Source of the DNA: Calothrix sp. C42_A2020_038
GTDB taxonomy: Bacteria > Cyanobacteriota > Cyanobacteriia > Cyanobacteriales > Nostocaceae
NCBI GenBank assembly: GCA_015272395.1
Contig: JACYLQ010000022.1
Span: 248,001 to 312,000, forward strand
Direction: 5' to 3'
DNA length: 64,000 nucleotides
Of the stretch, positions 55,904 to 64,000 are shown piece by piece (position 1 is the first letter of the stretch; every line of letters begins with the position of its first letter). The notes beneath the pieces are model-generated. The model worked only from the letters and a program-made list of their open reading frames with translations. It was not told where the DNA came from and did not search any database. A program made the position numbers and the translations under genes.

Positions 55904-58900
55904 CAATCCTTACTCCTCTCCTCTACACCTTGAACGGAAACAGCTTTTAAAGACTGCTTAGAACTAACTGGCGCCTGAGTATGTTGTTTAATTCTCTGGA
56001 TTAGATGCTGTTGTCCCGAGTTTGTTCTAAGTAGTAATAAGGGTTGAGGTTGTAGTTGATTTTCTAAATGAGTTGAGAAAACAACTACATTTTTTTCTGA
56101 TAAATGGATACCTTCCGCTGTATCTAATGGATGGAACCATACATTTTCCCCAGGCAAATGAGTATTTGTAGTTATCTCTTCCAGTTGGTTAAGTGATGCT
56201 TGCTGTTGTAACTCACTATTAGAAGTAGATTGATGATTGTCAAATCCATTGTTAAGTTGAGCAATGAAAGATTTAACATCTGTTGGTTGTTTCAACTCAC
56301 TATTAGGAGCCTCATTTAATAAGGAGTTACTTGTATTGGAAACTACAAACCCAGAGGTTACATTTTGCTGTTGTGACTGAGTACTAGGAGTTGGAGTTTG
56401 TTTTTGTTGGATTTGGACTGGTTGAATTTGGGGTTGAGACTGACTGCTAGGTACTGAATTTTGCTCTAGTTGAGTTTGTTCTGATTGAATTTGTTGTTGA
56501 GACTCGCTGTTAGGCATTGAATTTTGCAGTGGTTGATTTTGAGAAGGGGGTTGAGTCTGGTTTCGATTAACTGGAAAAGGATTTGGTGGTGTTTGTGGTG
56601 TTGCGGAAATTGGTTGAATAGTAGATTCTTCCTGCTGTCTGGGTAGAGGTCTTTGTAGTCCAAACCCACCTAAAAGTTCGTTGAGTTTCAAGCTGACATT
56701 GACATAAAATCCACCTTCAGAACGATAGCCAGAAAAGTCTCTATCGCCATTAACATCAACACTGCCAAAGCTATAACCAGCTGCTAATCGTAAATCAGGT
56801 GTCAAATAATAACCACTTTCAACAGCTAAACCATACTCAGTATAACCATTGTTGTTGTTAGAATCTTGACCAATCCAACGTCCCTCAACGGCTAAATCAG
56901 TCCGATAACCAAGACGATATGTAGCGCGGAGTTGGGCCAATTTAGCAGTACCATCAAATCTATCCCCGGAAGCAAAAGTAACACCGTTACGTAGTGCAAA
57001 CTTACCAAAAAATTCCCAACGCCAATTAGGAGCATAAATACCCTCAGCAGAGAAGACATGACCAGTGACAGTAGAACCAATCAGTTGGGTTTCTGGTATA
57101 GAGTCGAAGTTTTGGCGCCATTCGTATTTGAGTAAAGCATTAAATTTATCGTTGGTAGGGTCACGATATGCTAAACCAATTCTCAAATTAGTAGTATCAC
57201 CGAGGTCTTGGAATCTGACACCAGCGGTATTAGCAATACTGGAACTAGTCGGTAAAAAAACATTAGCTTCCCCAGCTTGTTGATAGCGAACCAAAGCAGT
57301 AAGAGCAGGAGAAATTTTACCAGCAGCGGCAGCAGAAATGACCAAGTTATTACTTTCATCGCCATCACGGTATTCAAACCGAGTACTAGCTTGGAAATTG
57401 GGGTTATCTGTATATTCCAGACCCAAAGAATAAACCGAACCAGAGAACAGTCCAAGAGAAGATGCGGTTTGTCCGACGGTATAGTACTGCTCGAACCGAG
57501 GTCCAGCAGCTGTAGCATTGAAAATATTTTTGAAAATGTATTCGTAACCGAGTGAAAGTCTTAAACCAGGAGCAATAGCCCATTTATTATTCAAACCAAC
57601 GGCGCCTTGTCCTTGAAGTCCGTTATAAGCACTGAGTACAGAATAACGTCCAGTAATAGCAGTGTTTTCAGAAAACTGATGGTCGAGTATAGTGTCAAAA
57701 GTCGTTATCGAATTACCTCGGAGCAATTCGCTATTGTCATAAAATTGATGCGCTAACCGGAATGTCACACCTTGATAAGCTCTCCAATCTAATCCCAACG
57801 TAGTTCTGTTGGGATAAAGTGGGTCATTACCATCAATGTTAAGTTCATTTTGGGCTTGAAAGAGTAATGATTCTCCTAAAGGAACTCTTAAACGCGACAC
57901 AAGTTGATTTGCATCACCACTGAGAGTATTATTAATCCGGTCAGTGCGGGAACGGTTGACATATTCGACACTAGCTTCAGGACTGAGACGATTTGTACCA
58001 AAGCGTTGTAAAATACCCGCGCGCAAGGTTCGTAATTTGTTACTAACTTGTTCACCAGGACGTGCAAGTGGTTGTGGGTTGAATAAATCAAAGAAATCAA
58101 CAACACGACCAGGCGCCGTGCCATAATTCTCTTCAAAGTCATAAGAAAAACGGAAGCTAGTAGTATCAGTAGCTCTAGCCAACACCGATGCTCCATAACG
58201 AGTCTGTCCAGGTGAAAAACTGGTAGTAGCGTTGTTGACAAAATTGGGTTCAACTGCTCTGTAATAAGCATCAGCAACAACTCGCTCACCAAAATTAGCA
58301 CTAGCTTCGAGTCGGTAGGCATTACCAGTAACATTTTCACCAGTCAATAAATCACTACTAGAACGCGCCATTTCCCCAACAATTCTACCAATGTTACCAA
58401 GGGAAACCAAAAAGTCGGCGCCGTAGAGTTCAAAGTCACTATCACCTTGGTGTTCACGCAAATAACTACCAGCTAAGAATGATTTGCGCTCCAGGTCATT
58501 GGAAAAATTATATTGAACTCGTCCAGCATAAAGATTAGAATTTTGACCACCTTCATTTTGATAGGAAACAACAATTCGGCGTACCAAAGTTGTACCAAAA
58601 GGGTTTAAGTCGGTAGCTAAAATTGGGCGCCGGAACAGTAGAGTTCCCCGGTCATAATCAATTTCGTAATCCAAGTCTCGGTATAAAGGTTGACGCTCAA
58701 CAACAGTACCAGGACGGTTAATTTCCTCAGCTTCAACATAAACGGTTTCACTTCCAGGTATAATCAGGCGCTGTGATAGGAAATAGTTACCACTAGTACC
58801 ATTCGGAACAAAGGTATCACGTTGGAAACCTTCGATATTATTGGCGTACATACCAGTGATTTGTAAAGGGCCAAAGTTGTAGTTCAACTTCAAACCATGT

Positions 58901-60306
58901 AATTGTCGGGTAGTAGCAGTATATAACTGTGAAGTGCGGGAAAACTCTTGGGTATTGTAATCACCCCACATCAAATAATCAGGTTCTGTTCCGGGTGTAG
59001 GAGAAGTACGTTCAAAGCGAGCATAAACACTATCAGTAGAGGGTGTAGTTGGAATCATTGTGGAACTATCACCGTAAACAGGATATTGTTGTTCGCAAAA
59101 TTGTATGCTGCCAAATAACCTGTTTCTACCTTGGCAATCTTGGTTAATCGGACGATAACTGTTATAGGCGCCAGTAAATAACCATTCACCGACTCGGCCA
59201 GTGGCAAATACAGAAGCTTTAAAATCTACACTAGTACCATCATTGATAGTTCTAGGGTTAAGAAAATCACTAAAACTACCCCAATAATCGGTACCACGTT
59301 GACCGATTCGCAAATTGATAATACCTGTAGCTAAAGAAGGACGTAAAAAGGTAACGAATTCAACTTGGGTGTAGGCTTCTAAGGGTGAGTCGATAATACT
59401 ATTTAGAATAGTAGTATCGTTGGCTTGGGGGAAAGGTTCATCCGCGCGGGGACCGACAATTCTAGGGTCAAGTTGATTAACTCTGGGAGAAGGTGAAGAA
59501 TTTCTGACTCGAATTTTGTCAACAGCAGCTCGAACCCGCACCTGTTGCGGTTTGATGTCCGATTGCAACGTGGCAGTAAATTCACCATCGCGGGCTATCA
59601 CCTGAAAACCCTGTTGGTCTGGACTAATATCGGCGCCGACAAATTTACCAGCACTCGTAGTTAATGTAATAACGACATCACCAATAATTGGCTGACCGTT
59701 TTGGTCGGTCAAAGTGCCGCGTAACCTGATTGTTGAGCGACCATCAGCTTGCGCTCTGGGGTCTTGTACAGGAGCAATATCTAATTTGACTTTTTGGGCA
59801 GTCAGCCCAGACGGTAAAGCAGTTGGTTGAGGTATGGAATTATGATTTTGAGAACTTTGAGAATTTTGAGAATTTTGAGAATTTTGAGAATTTTGAGAAT
59901 TTTGTAAAAAAGTTTCCGGGTCTGATAAAGTCGGGGTTGAGGAAGGGAATAGAGGATTTGTGAAATTAGTTTGTTGAGTTGCAGCTGGTGTTATGCCTTG
60001 TTGGGCTTCCGCAATTAAAAGTCTGTCCTGACCAAGTGTATCAAGATTTTGTTCTAACTCACCGTTAAATGGCGCCGTTAAACTTACAGCCTTAGCGCAA
60101 TCTGGTACAAAAAAACTAGCAGAAAACAAACAAGAAACTAAAATGACAACAACAGTAGGGCGAGTTGTATTGCTGTTGATTGAAATAGCTAAACGTAAAA
60201 TGGAGTTAAATTTATCGCCTAGGGGATGTGGGGTGTTTACCCTTTGACATTTATGGCGTAATGGTTGGAATTTAGTAGATATATTCGCTTCAAATTCTGT
60301 TTTCAT
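55903..60306 (-). CDS. Very large predicted outer-membrane beta-barrel with an Ig-like domain
   Basis: The 1467-residue protein has a signal/TM segment near residues 50-70 (TVVVILVSCLFSASFFVPDC), a low-complexity Asn-Ser-Gln repeat (135-152), an Ig/Big_1-like domain (about 174-265; IRLRGTLTDQNGQPIIGDVV), then about 900 residues of alternating strands, with the motif LDYEIDYDRGTLLFRRPI near 550 and repeated aromatic strand ends (YSFGSVDVNGDRDFSGYRSE near 1190). A 240-residue Gln/Ser/Pro-rich tail follows the barrel (QTQPPSQNQPLQNSMPNSES). I infer an outer-membrane pore or scaffold; no TonB box or plug was recognised. It overlaps the upstream gene by ATGA. Confidence 0.75.
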   Translation of the reverse strand: MKTEFEANISTKFQPLRHKCQRVNTPHPLGDKFNSILRLAISINSNTTRPTVVVILVSCLFSASFFVPDCAKAVSLTAPFNGELEQNLDTLGQDRLLIAEAQQGITPAATQQTNFTNPLFPSSTPTLSDPETFLQNSQNSQNSQNSQNSQSSQNHNSIPQPTALPSGLTAQKVKLDIAPVQDPRAQADGRSTIRLRGTLTDQNGQPIIGDVVITLTTSAGKFVGADISPDQQGFQVIARDGEFTATLQSDIKPQQVRVRAAVDKIRVRNSSPSPRVNQLDPRIVGPRADEPFPQANDTTILNSIIDSPLEAYTQVEFVTFLRPSLATGIINLRIGQRGTDYWGSFSDFLNPRTINDGTSVDFKASVFATGRVGEWLFTGAYNSYRPINQDCQGRNRLFGSIQFCEQQYPVYGDSSTMIPTTPSTDSVYARFERTSPTPGTEPDYLMWGDYNTQEFSRTSQLYTATTRQLHGLKLNYNFGPLQITGMYANNIEGFQRDTFVPNGTSGNYFLSQRLIIPGSETVYVEAEEINRPGTVVERQPLYRDLDYEIDYDRGTLLFRRPILATDLNPFGTTLVRRIVVSYQNEGGQNSNLYAGRVQYNFSNDLERKSFLAGSYLREHQGDSDFELYGADFLVSLGNIGRIVGEMARSSSDLLTGENVTGNAYRLEASANFGERVVADAYYRAVEPNFVNNATTSFSPGQTRYGASVLARATDTTSFRFSYDFEENYGTAPGRVVDFFDLFNPQPLARPGEQVSNKLRTLRAGILQRFGTNRLSPEASVEYVNRSRTDRINNTLSGDANQLVSRLRVPLGESLLFQAQNELNIDGNDPLYPNRTTLGLDWRAYQGVTFRLAHQFYDNSELLRGNSITTFDTILDHQFSENTAITGRYSVLSAYNGLQGQGAVGLNNKWAIAPGLRLSLGYEYIFKNIFNATAAGPRFEQYYTVGQTASSLGLFSGSVYSLGLEYTDNPNFQASTRFEYRDGDESNNLVISAAAAGKISPALTALVRYQQAGEANVFLPTSSSIANTAGVRFQDLGDTTNLRIGLAYRDPTNDKFNALLKYEWRQNFDSIPETQLIGSTVTGHVFSAEGIYAPNWRWEFFGKFALRNGVTFASGDRFDGTAKLAQLRATYRLGYRTDLAVEGRWIGQDSNNNNGYTEYGLAVESGYYLTPDLRLAAGYSFGSVDVNGDRDFSGYRSEGGFYVNVSLKLNELLGGFGLQRPLPRQQEESTIQPISATPQTPPNPFPVNRNQTQPPSQNQPLQNSMPNSESQQQIQSEQTQLEQNSVPSSQSQPQIQPVQIQQKQTPTPSTQSQQQNVTSGFVVSNTSNSLLNEAPNSELKQPTDVKSFIAQLNNGFDNHQSTSNSELQQQASLNQLEEITTNTHLPGENVWFHPLDTAEGIHLSEKNVVVFSTHLENQLQPQPLLLLRTNSGQQHLIQRIKQHTQAPVSSKQSLKAVSVQGVEERSKD
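59851..59904. repeat. 9-bp tandem repeat coding for Asn-Ser-Gln
   Basis: Six copies of the nonamer (AGAATTTTG on the plus strand, the first with one change) sit in frame in the 1467-residue barrel gene and encode the repeat NSQNSQNSQ. Copy number changes would keep the frame. Confidence 0.9.
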
Positions 60307-61247
60307 CGCTTACCCTCTGAAAACGCTGGCGTGACTGCAAAGTTAACTCGTGCCATACTACCTGGCGCCAGTTTTATCATCCTCGACTGGCTGTTTCTCT
60401 CAATAAAATAATTGTTGGGCGCCAAAGCATAACCCGGTAAACTGGTTAAATCAAGTGTTGCGGAACGATAGCCAGATACAACATTTGCTAAAGAAAACAT
60501 ACCATTAGCATCAGTCATAATCCGGTTGCCATCATCCATGTAGATGACTGCATTTGCTACCCCTGGCTCGTTGGGCTGCTGCTCACCATCAAAGTTTTTA
60601 TCCACAAATACACGCCCTATTAAAGTGGCACAATCTGACACTATTCCCGCACGCACACGTAATGTATGGCTCGCTTGATTACTTGTCAGATTCCCAGCGC
60701 GAGCTTGTGCAAGGTTTCTACCTGTACCGCGTATTGCATCAGGTGTTACTTCTACCGCATAAGAAATATTTAACGATTGGTTTGGCAGAAGTTCCTCCGC
60801 AGTACTAATTGTCACCGTACCAGTATTACCGCTATTAATATTCACTTGTACGCTCCGGTCACCAATTGCACCTCTTACAGACCTGCCAACAAATAATAAC
60901 CCCAACGGTAATCTATCTGTAACTGTAATGTTTCTTGCTGGTACTCTACCCGTGTTTCTAATCGCAAGACGGTAAATCACAGTATCACCTGGTTCTGCTG
61001 CTGCACGATCTCCAGTTTTAATAATCTCTAGCTCTGCTTGACCAGCTCTAACTATAACTTCGTTAGAATCAACAACCCTACCACCTGGTCTTTCAGGAAT
61101 GTTGTCTGCACCAACACGTGCGGTGTTAGGTATTTGTGTTTGAGCAGAACTAGGTATAACTCCGGAAGTAACTAGACTTAATGTAAAAATTGGAAAGAAA
61201 ATATGCTTACGCCTCAACCACAAAAATATAGACAATATAAACATCAT
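60303..61247 (-). CDS. DUF11 / SdrD_B-like exported protein, first gene of the cluster
   Basis: The 314-residue protein has a signal peptide (IFTLSLVTSGVIPSSAQT), a DUF11-type Ig domain (about 55-180; AEPGDTVIYRLAIRNTGRVP, ITVTDRLPLGLLFV) and an SdrD_B/Cna_B-like domain (about 195-265; IGRVFVDKNFDGEQQPNEPG, DANGMFSLANV). DUF11 domains are common in cell-surface adhesins and assemblies. The stop overlaps the start of the barrel gene (ATGA), so the two are translated together and may act together. The region upstream has no gene for 1.57 kb. Confidence 0.82.
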   Translation of the reverse strand: MMFILSIFLWLRRKHIFFPIFTLSLVTSGVIPSSAQTQIPNTARVGADNIPERPGGRVVDSNEVIVRAGQAELEIIKTGDRAAAEPGDTVIYRLAIRNTGRVPARNITVTDRLPLGLLFVGRSVRGAIGDRSVQVNINSGNTGTVTISTAEELLPNQSLNISYAVEVTPDAIRGTGRNLAQARAGNLTSNQASHTLRVRAGIVSDCATLIGRVFVDKNFDGEQQPNEPGVANAVIYMDDGNRIMTDANGMFSLANVVSGYRSATLDLTSLPGYALAPNNYFIERNSQSRMIKLAPGSMARVNFAVTPAFSEGKR

Positions 61248-62821
61248 TTTTAGGTATCAACTAATAGAGTCAGTTTTAATTTGAGATTAGGCTTAAATTT
61301 TAAAAACCTAATGAATGATGGTTCTTTCAAAGCGTCCGAACTCATAAGGGAGTTCAGTAAAAATAAGTGATTTTGTTATACACACTCAATAAGTAAATTT
61401 GCATTTTTCTGAGGGCTGCTTGCATTTTTTTTGCTAAAAGCATATCAAAATTGCTTTCGTCATTGCAACACAAATTACCATTAGTTACGGCAATTTTTGC
61501 TTAATTTTAAGCATCTTTGCAATCTCTCCTTGGACAGAAGGGTAAAAATATAATACATAGAGATGGTTTTTTAACCTGCTAACAATAAACGCTAACAAGT
61601 GCAGCATATCAAGTTGAAATGTTTCAAAGTTGTAAAACAGTCGCTCGTGTCAACACGTCTACTTCTTCATAAAAGAAGCTTAACGGTGAGAATTTATGAT
61701 ATTTTTGCAAAGCTATGAAACAGCTTGCTGCAATTTTTGTGCGAGGATTTAGAACTATGATTTAGCGACTATGCCAAAAACGCAGACTGGCTTAGGGATT
61801 ATTATGTTCCTATAAAAAAACATATCCATGCCTACATTAACCATGAATACTCATGATGTCTTGCGCTACCTAGAACTCATGGAGGCTAACTCCAGGTCAC
61901 GACGCTTAGGTCGATGCAGCCGAATCCTTGAAATCTTAAGGTAACACTTAAGTAATATTACCCAGAAATTAGCCATAAGCAATCAGGGTAATCAAAAAAC
62001 GTTCAGTATTTTTTCTTATATTGGCACGTGCAGATTTATCCGTACATACTTCTTCAGAAGTATATGTACTTATTTATACTATGCATTATGAGATATAGAA
62101 ATATTTAGAACTGTTAATCAGAAATTAGTTTTAACATAATTAGAGTGTGGGATTGCTTTTATCTAAGACAAACGCAGATTTATTATAGTTTTTGTTTTGA
62201 ATACATCAATATATTGTTAGCTTCGCGAAAAAAGGGTTATTTTCAAATTTTTCCCAAGTATTATAAGTTTGGAATCGACTACAAACTTGATTTATAATCC
62301 ACCATAAATATTTGACATAATATTATTTGAGACAACAAATAGACTGATTGTGATAAATACTAAATAATCTTCTCAGTATTTATGATAACAGTATACCAAA
62401 ATACAATTAATACGGTTGAAAGTAATCCCTGAATAAATCTAGGTCGCTTGAGTGTAATATCAAAATTTATACAAAGCTGTCAAAAATAACTATTAAACTT
62501 AATTATTTTTATTTAATGACAGTTAAACAAGTGTCACTATCGAAGAACGGAGTTGGAACCTAGAAGGTAATGATTTAAAGTGGAACCTATACCAAGTTGA
62601 AAAATAAATGCAACAGATAGATTTTGGAAAGTATTACTGTGTAAGCATTTTCAAATCTATTCATTGTCGTGCGACAAATCCAAAATCGTATCACATAGCC
62701 CAAGGTCAATTAAATCAAAAGGGACTCAGAATTTTAGCGATAAATCATAAAGCTTTTGCTTATCACTAATATCATCGTCCCACGGTTTACTATTGATTCT
62801 GTTTACTTTGTGAAGGCATAT
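61248..62821. other. Long gene-poor leader region upstream of the surface-protein operon
   Basis: 1.57 kb without a credible long gene. It is very AT-rich, apart from a GC-richer island (61828-61944) holding a 38-codon plus-strand frame (MPTLTMNTHDVLRYLELMEA start) with no ribosome-binding site. The downstream part, nearest 61247, must hold the promoter of the five-gene cluster; a long 5' leader or a small RNA is possible. No palindrome large enough to be a riboswitch was recognised. Confidence 0.45.
61828..61944 (+). CDS. Possible 38-residue basic peptide (doubtful)
   Basis: The plus-strand ATG at 61828 opens MPTLTMNTHDVLRYLELMEA followed by a basic end (NSRSRRLGRCSRILEILR). It is more GC-rich than the surrounding AT-rich DNA, which could reflect selection, but it lacks a ribosome-binding site and a partner gene. 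It may equally be part of an RNA element. Confidence 0.2.
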   Translation: MPTLTMNTHDVLRYLELMEANSRSRRLGRCSRILEILR

Positions 62822-63472
62822 TTAGTATGTATCGTCATACTCGTGAGTTTCAACTCGTCTGGCCTCATTACGAGGAGGTAAAAACTCAGCACGACGGGTA
62901 GGAGCAATTGGTGGCGTTGTTCCTGTGTATGGATGTATAACTTGAACAGTACGAACCGGACGCTGTTTTTGCGAGAACAAACTCGATACACCAGCTACAA
63001 CTATACCACCGCCAATTGTCAAAGCCATACCACCTACAGCCCAAACAATGCCAGAAGACCACCAAGGAGTTGGAGCTTGCTGCAATGCTTGAATGCGTTG
63101 CTGATTTTGTTGTTCCTGTAATGCTCTTTGTTGAGCATTACCGTAAGCTTGAAGTTGGAAACCTAATTGTTGATTTTCAGCCTTTAATCGATCGTTATCA
63201 CGTTGGAGAGCATCGAGATGCATTTTCATGCGCTCGTTATCCAACCGCAATTGATCGTTTGGAGCATTTGGTACAGGATTTGGAACAACTGCTTGCCCTG
63301 GATAACCGTATGGTCCGGGTTGTGGCACAACTTGTTGCGGTGCGACAATTGGAGTCTGGATTTGCGGAGCAACGAAGTTAGGTTGAACTGGGTTGCCTGT
63401 TCCTTTGAGTAGTACCAGAGCAGCTAGCCCTGCAACTGCGACTCCGCCGATAAATGCCATGCTTTCACTCAT
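62822..63472 (-). CDS. Membrane protein with a coiled-coil between two TM segments
   Basis: The 216-residue protein starts with a hydrophobic helix (AFIGGVAVAGLAALVLLKGT), a Pro/Gln-rich stretch (PNFVAPQIQTPIVAPQQ), a coiled-coil (about 74-128; NERMKMHLDALQRDNDRLKA), a second TM helix (WAVGGMALTIGGGIVVAGVS), and a basic tail with RRAEFLPPRNEARRVETHEY. No family was recognised. Both termini could face the cytoplasm if both segments span the membrane. A role in envelope or septal structure is conceivable from architecture alone. trpA lies upstream on the same strand, 275 bp away. Confidence 0.7.
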   Translation of the reverse strand: MSESMAFIGGVAVAGLAALVLLKGTGNPVQPNFVAPQIQTPIVAPQQVVPQPGPYGYPGQAVVPNPVPNAPNDQLRLDNERMKMHLDALQRDNDRLKAENQQLGFQLQAYGNAQQRALQEQQNQQRIQALQQAPTPWWSSGIVWAVGGMALTIGGGIVVAGVSSLFSQKQRPVRTVQVIHPYTGTTPPIAPTRRAEFLPPRNEARRVETHEYDDTY

Positions 63473-63747
63473 CGCTTCCTGTTCCCCTCTTGCGATGTAA
63501 ATATATTCATTAGTAACCTATACTCTCTCACACTCATATACTTATACCTCAATTAACTATATAATATGGCACCCAAATGCTAATACATGGTAGGTACCAA
63601 CTCGTAGCTAACCGTCTGATACAGGCTTTATATATTCAAGACGATATTTGTTAAATTGTCTACTACGTAAGGTGGGACTCTGGTTACTCTTAACACTTTT
63701 TATAATCACCTTTCAGGGCAAATATTACTGGTAAGTATTTGAATTTT

Positions 63748-64000
63748 TTATGAATCAATCGCCTGTTTAAGACTGTGACAAAATTCTCTGACGGATTCCA
63801 AACCTTGTTGTGGTGTACCTTCTGCTAAGCGCTTAACTACTGCACTACCAACTATAACAGCATCTGCGCCCCAGTCTTTGATTTGACGGGCTTGTTGAGC
63901 TTGTGAAATTCCAAACCCCACACCAATTGGTTTGTCCGTAATATTCCGTATTTGCTTTAGTAAATCCGATACTCGCGTTTCTATTTGAGAGCGAACTCCT
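63748..64000 (-). CDS. trpA: Tryptophan synthase alpha chain, C-terminal part (runs off the window)
   Basis: The last 84 codons of TrpA are visible: [40 protein letters not shown], the phosphate-binding [15 protein letters not shown], then the stop at 63748. TrpA cleaves indole-3-glycerol phosphate to indole and glyceraldehyde-3-phosphate and passes indole to TrpB. The start and N-terminal catalytic Glu/Asp lie outside the window. Confidence 0.95.
   Translation of the reverse strand, partial: GVRSQIETRVSDLLKQIRNITDKPIGVGFGISQAQQARQIKDWGADAVIVGSAVVKRLAEGTPQQGLESVREFCHSLKQAIDS

Noticed and set aside
50028-61247. Surface operon as a secretion system of known type (type V, type IX or chaperone-usher)
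   Set aside because: No passenger-translocator arrangement, no chaperone gene, no type IX components and no usher plug motif were seen; resemblance to SprA is limited to one strand-turn motif.

Overview
The window is chromosomal DNA from a filamentous, heterocyst-forming, nitrogen-fixing cyanobacterium (order Nostocales; genus not resolved). The main evidence is a hetZ-patU pair for heterocyst patterning, in the same neighbourhood as two AmiC-type septal amidases (the arrangement known around alr0092-alr0101 of Nostoc/Anabaena PCC 7120), plus nifV-nifZ-nifT, solanesyl diphosphate synthase, a CAAD-domain protein and many small proteins of cyanobacterial type. The DNA is AT-rich. It appears to lack the usual cyanobacterial HIP1 octamer GCGATCGC and instead carries about 75 copies of GGCGCC. 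I saw no tRNA, rRNA, CRISPR array, transposase or prophage.

Layout. 1-5300: end of a secreted protein, a NrdG-like radical SAM enzyme whose C-terminus runs into a foldback repeat, enolase, and a TgpA-like membrane protein whose transglutaminase triad is broken. 5553-16337: developmental and cell-wall block (patU, hetZ, a conserved unknown, sds, murI, amiC2, amiC1). 16723-25272: CPA2 antiporter, SIMPL protein, ssb, mreBCD and ribD. 25273-31529: a probable HExxH metallopeptidase, small cyanobacterial proteins, nifVZT and a thioredoxin-like [2Fe-2S] protein. 31646-49853: mixed housekeeping and signalling genes (glgP, methyltransferase, two histidine kinases of which one has an ethylene-receptor-like sensor, pentapeptide protein, CAAD, CsbD, orphan sugar-ABC permease, DUF3891, Uma2 nuclease, mnmE, Ser/Thr kinase).

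50028-61247 is the most unusual part. Five minus-strand genes in tight succession (two junctions overlap by 4 nt or 1 nt) encode a DUF11/SdrD_B-like exported protein, a 1467-residue predicted outer-membrane beta-barrel with an Ig-like domain and a long Gln/Ser-rich tail, a beta-helix protein with a C-terminal OmpA peptidoglycan-binding domain, and two tandem paralogous SdrD_B/DUF11 proteins. I read this as an uncharacterised cell-surface assembly: an outer-membrane pore or scaffold, a wall anchor and exported substrates. It is preceded by 1.57 kb without a recognisable gene. The window ends with a TM/coiled-coil protein and the 3' end of trpA.

Short intergenic inverted repeats and hairpins are abundant. 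Many act as likely terminators, one palindrome sits in frame inside mnmE, and one terminator has a stop codon in its loop. Several start codons were moved from the longest ORF to better-supported positions (both amiC genes, the Ser/Thr kinase, the ferredoxin-like protein, the methyltransferase, DUF3891).
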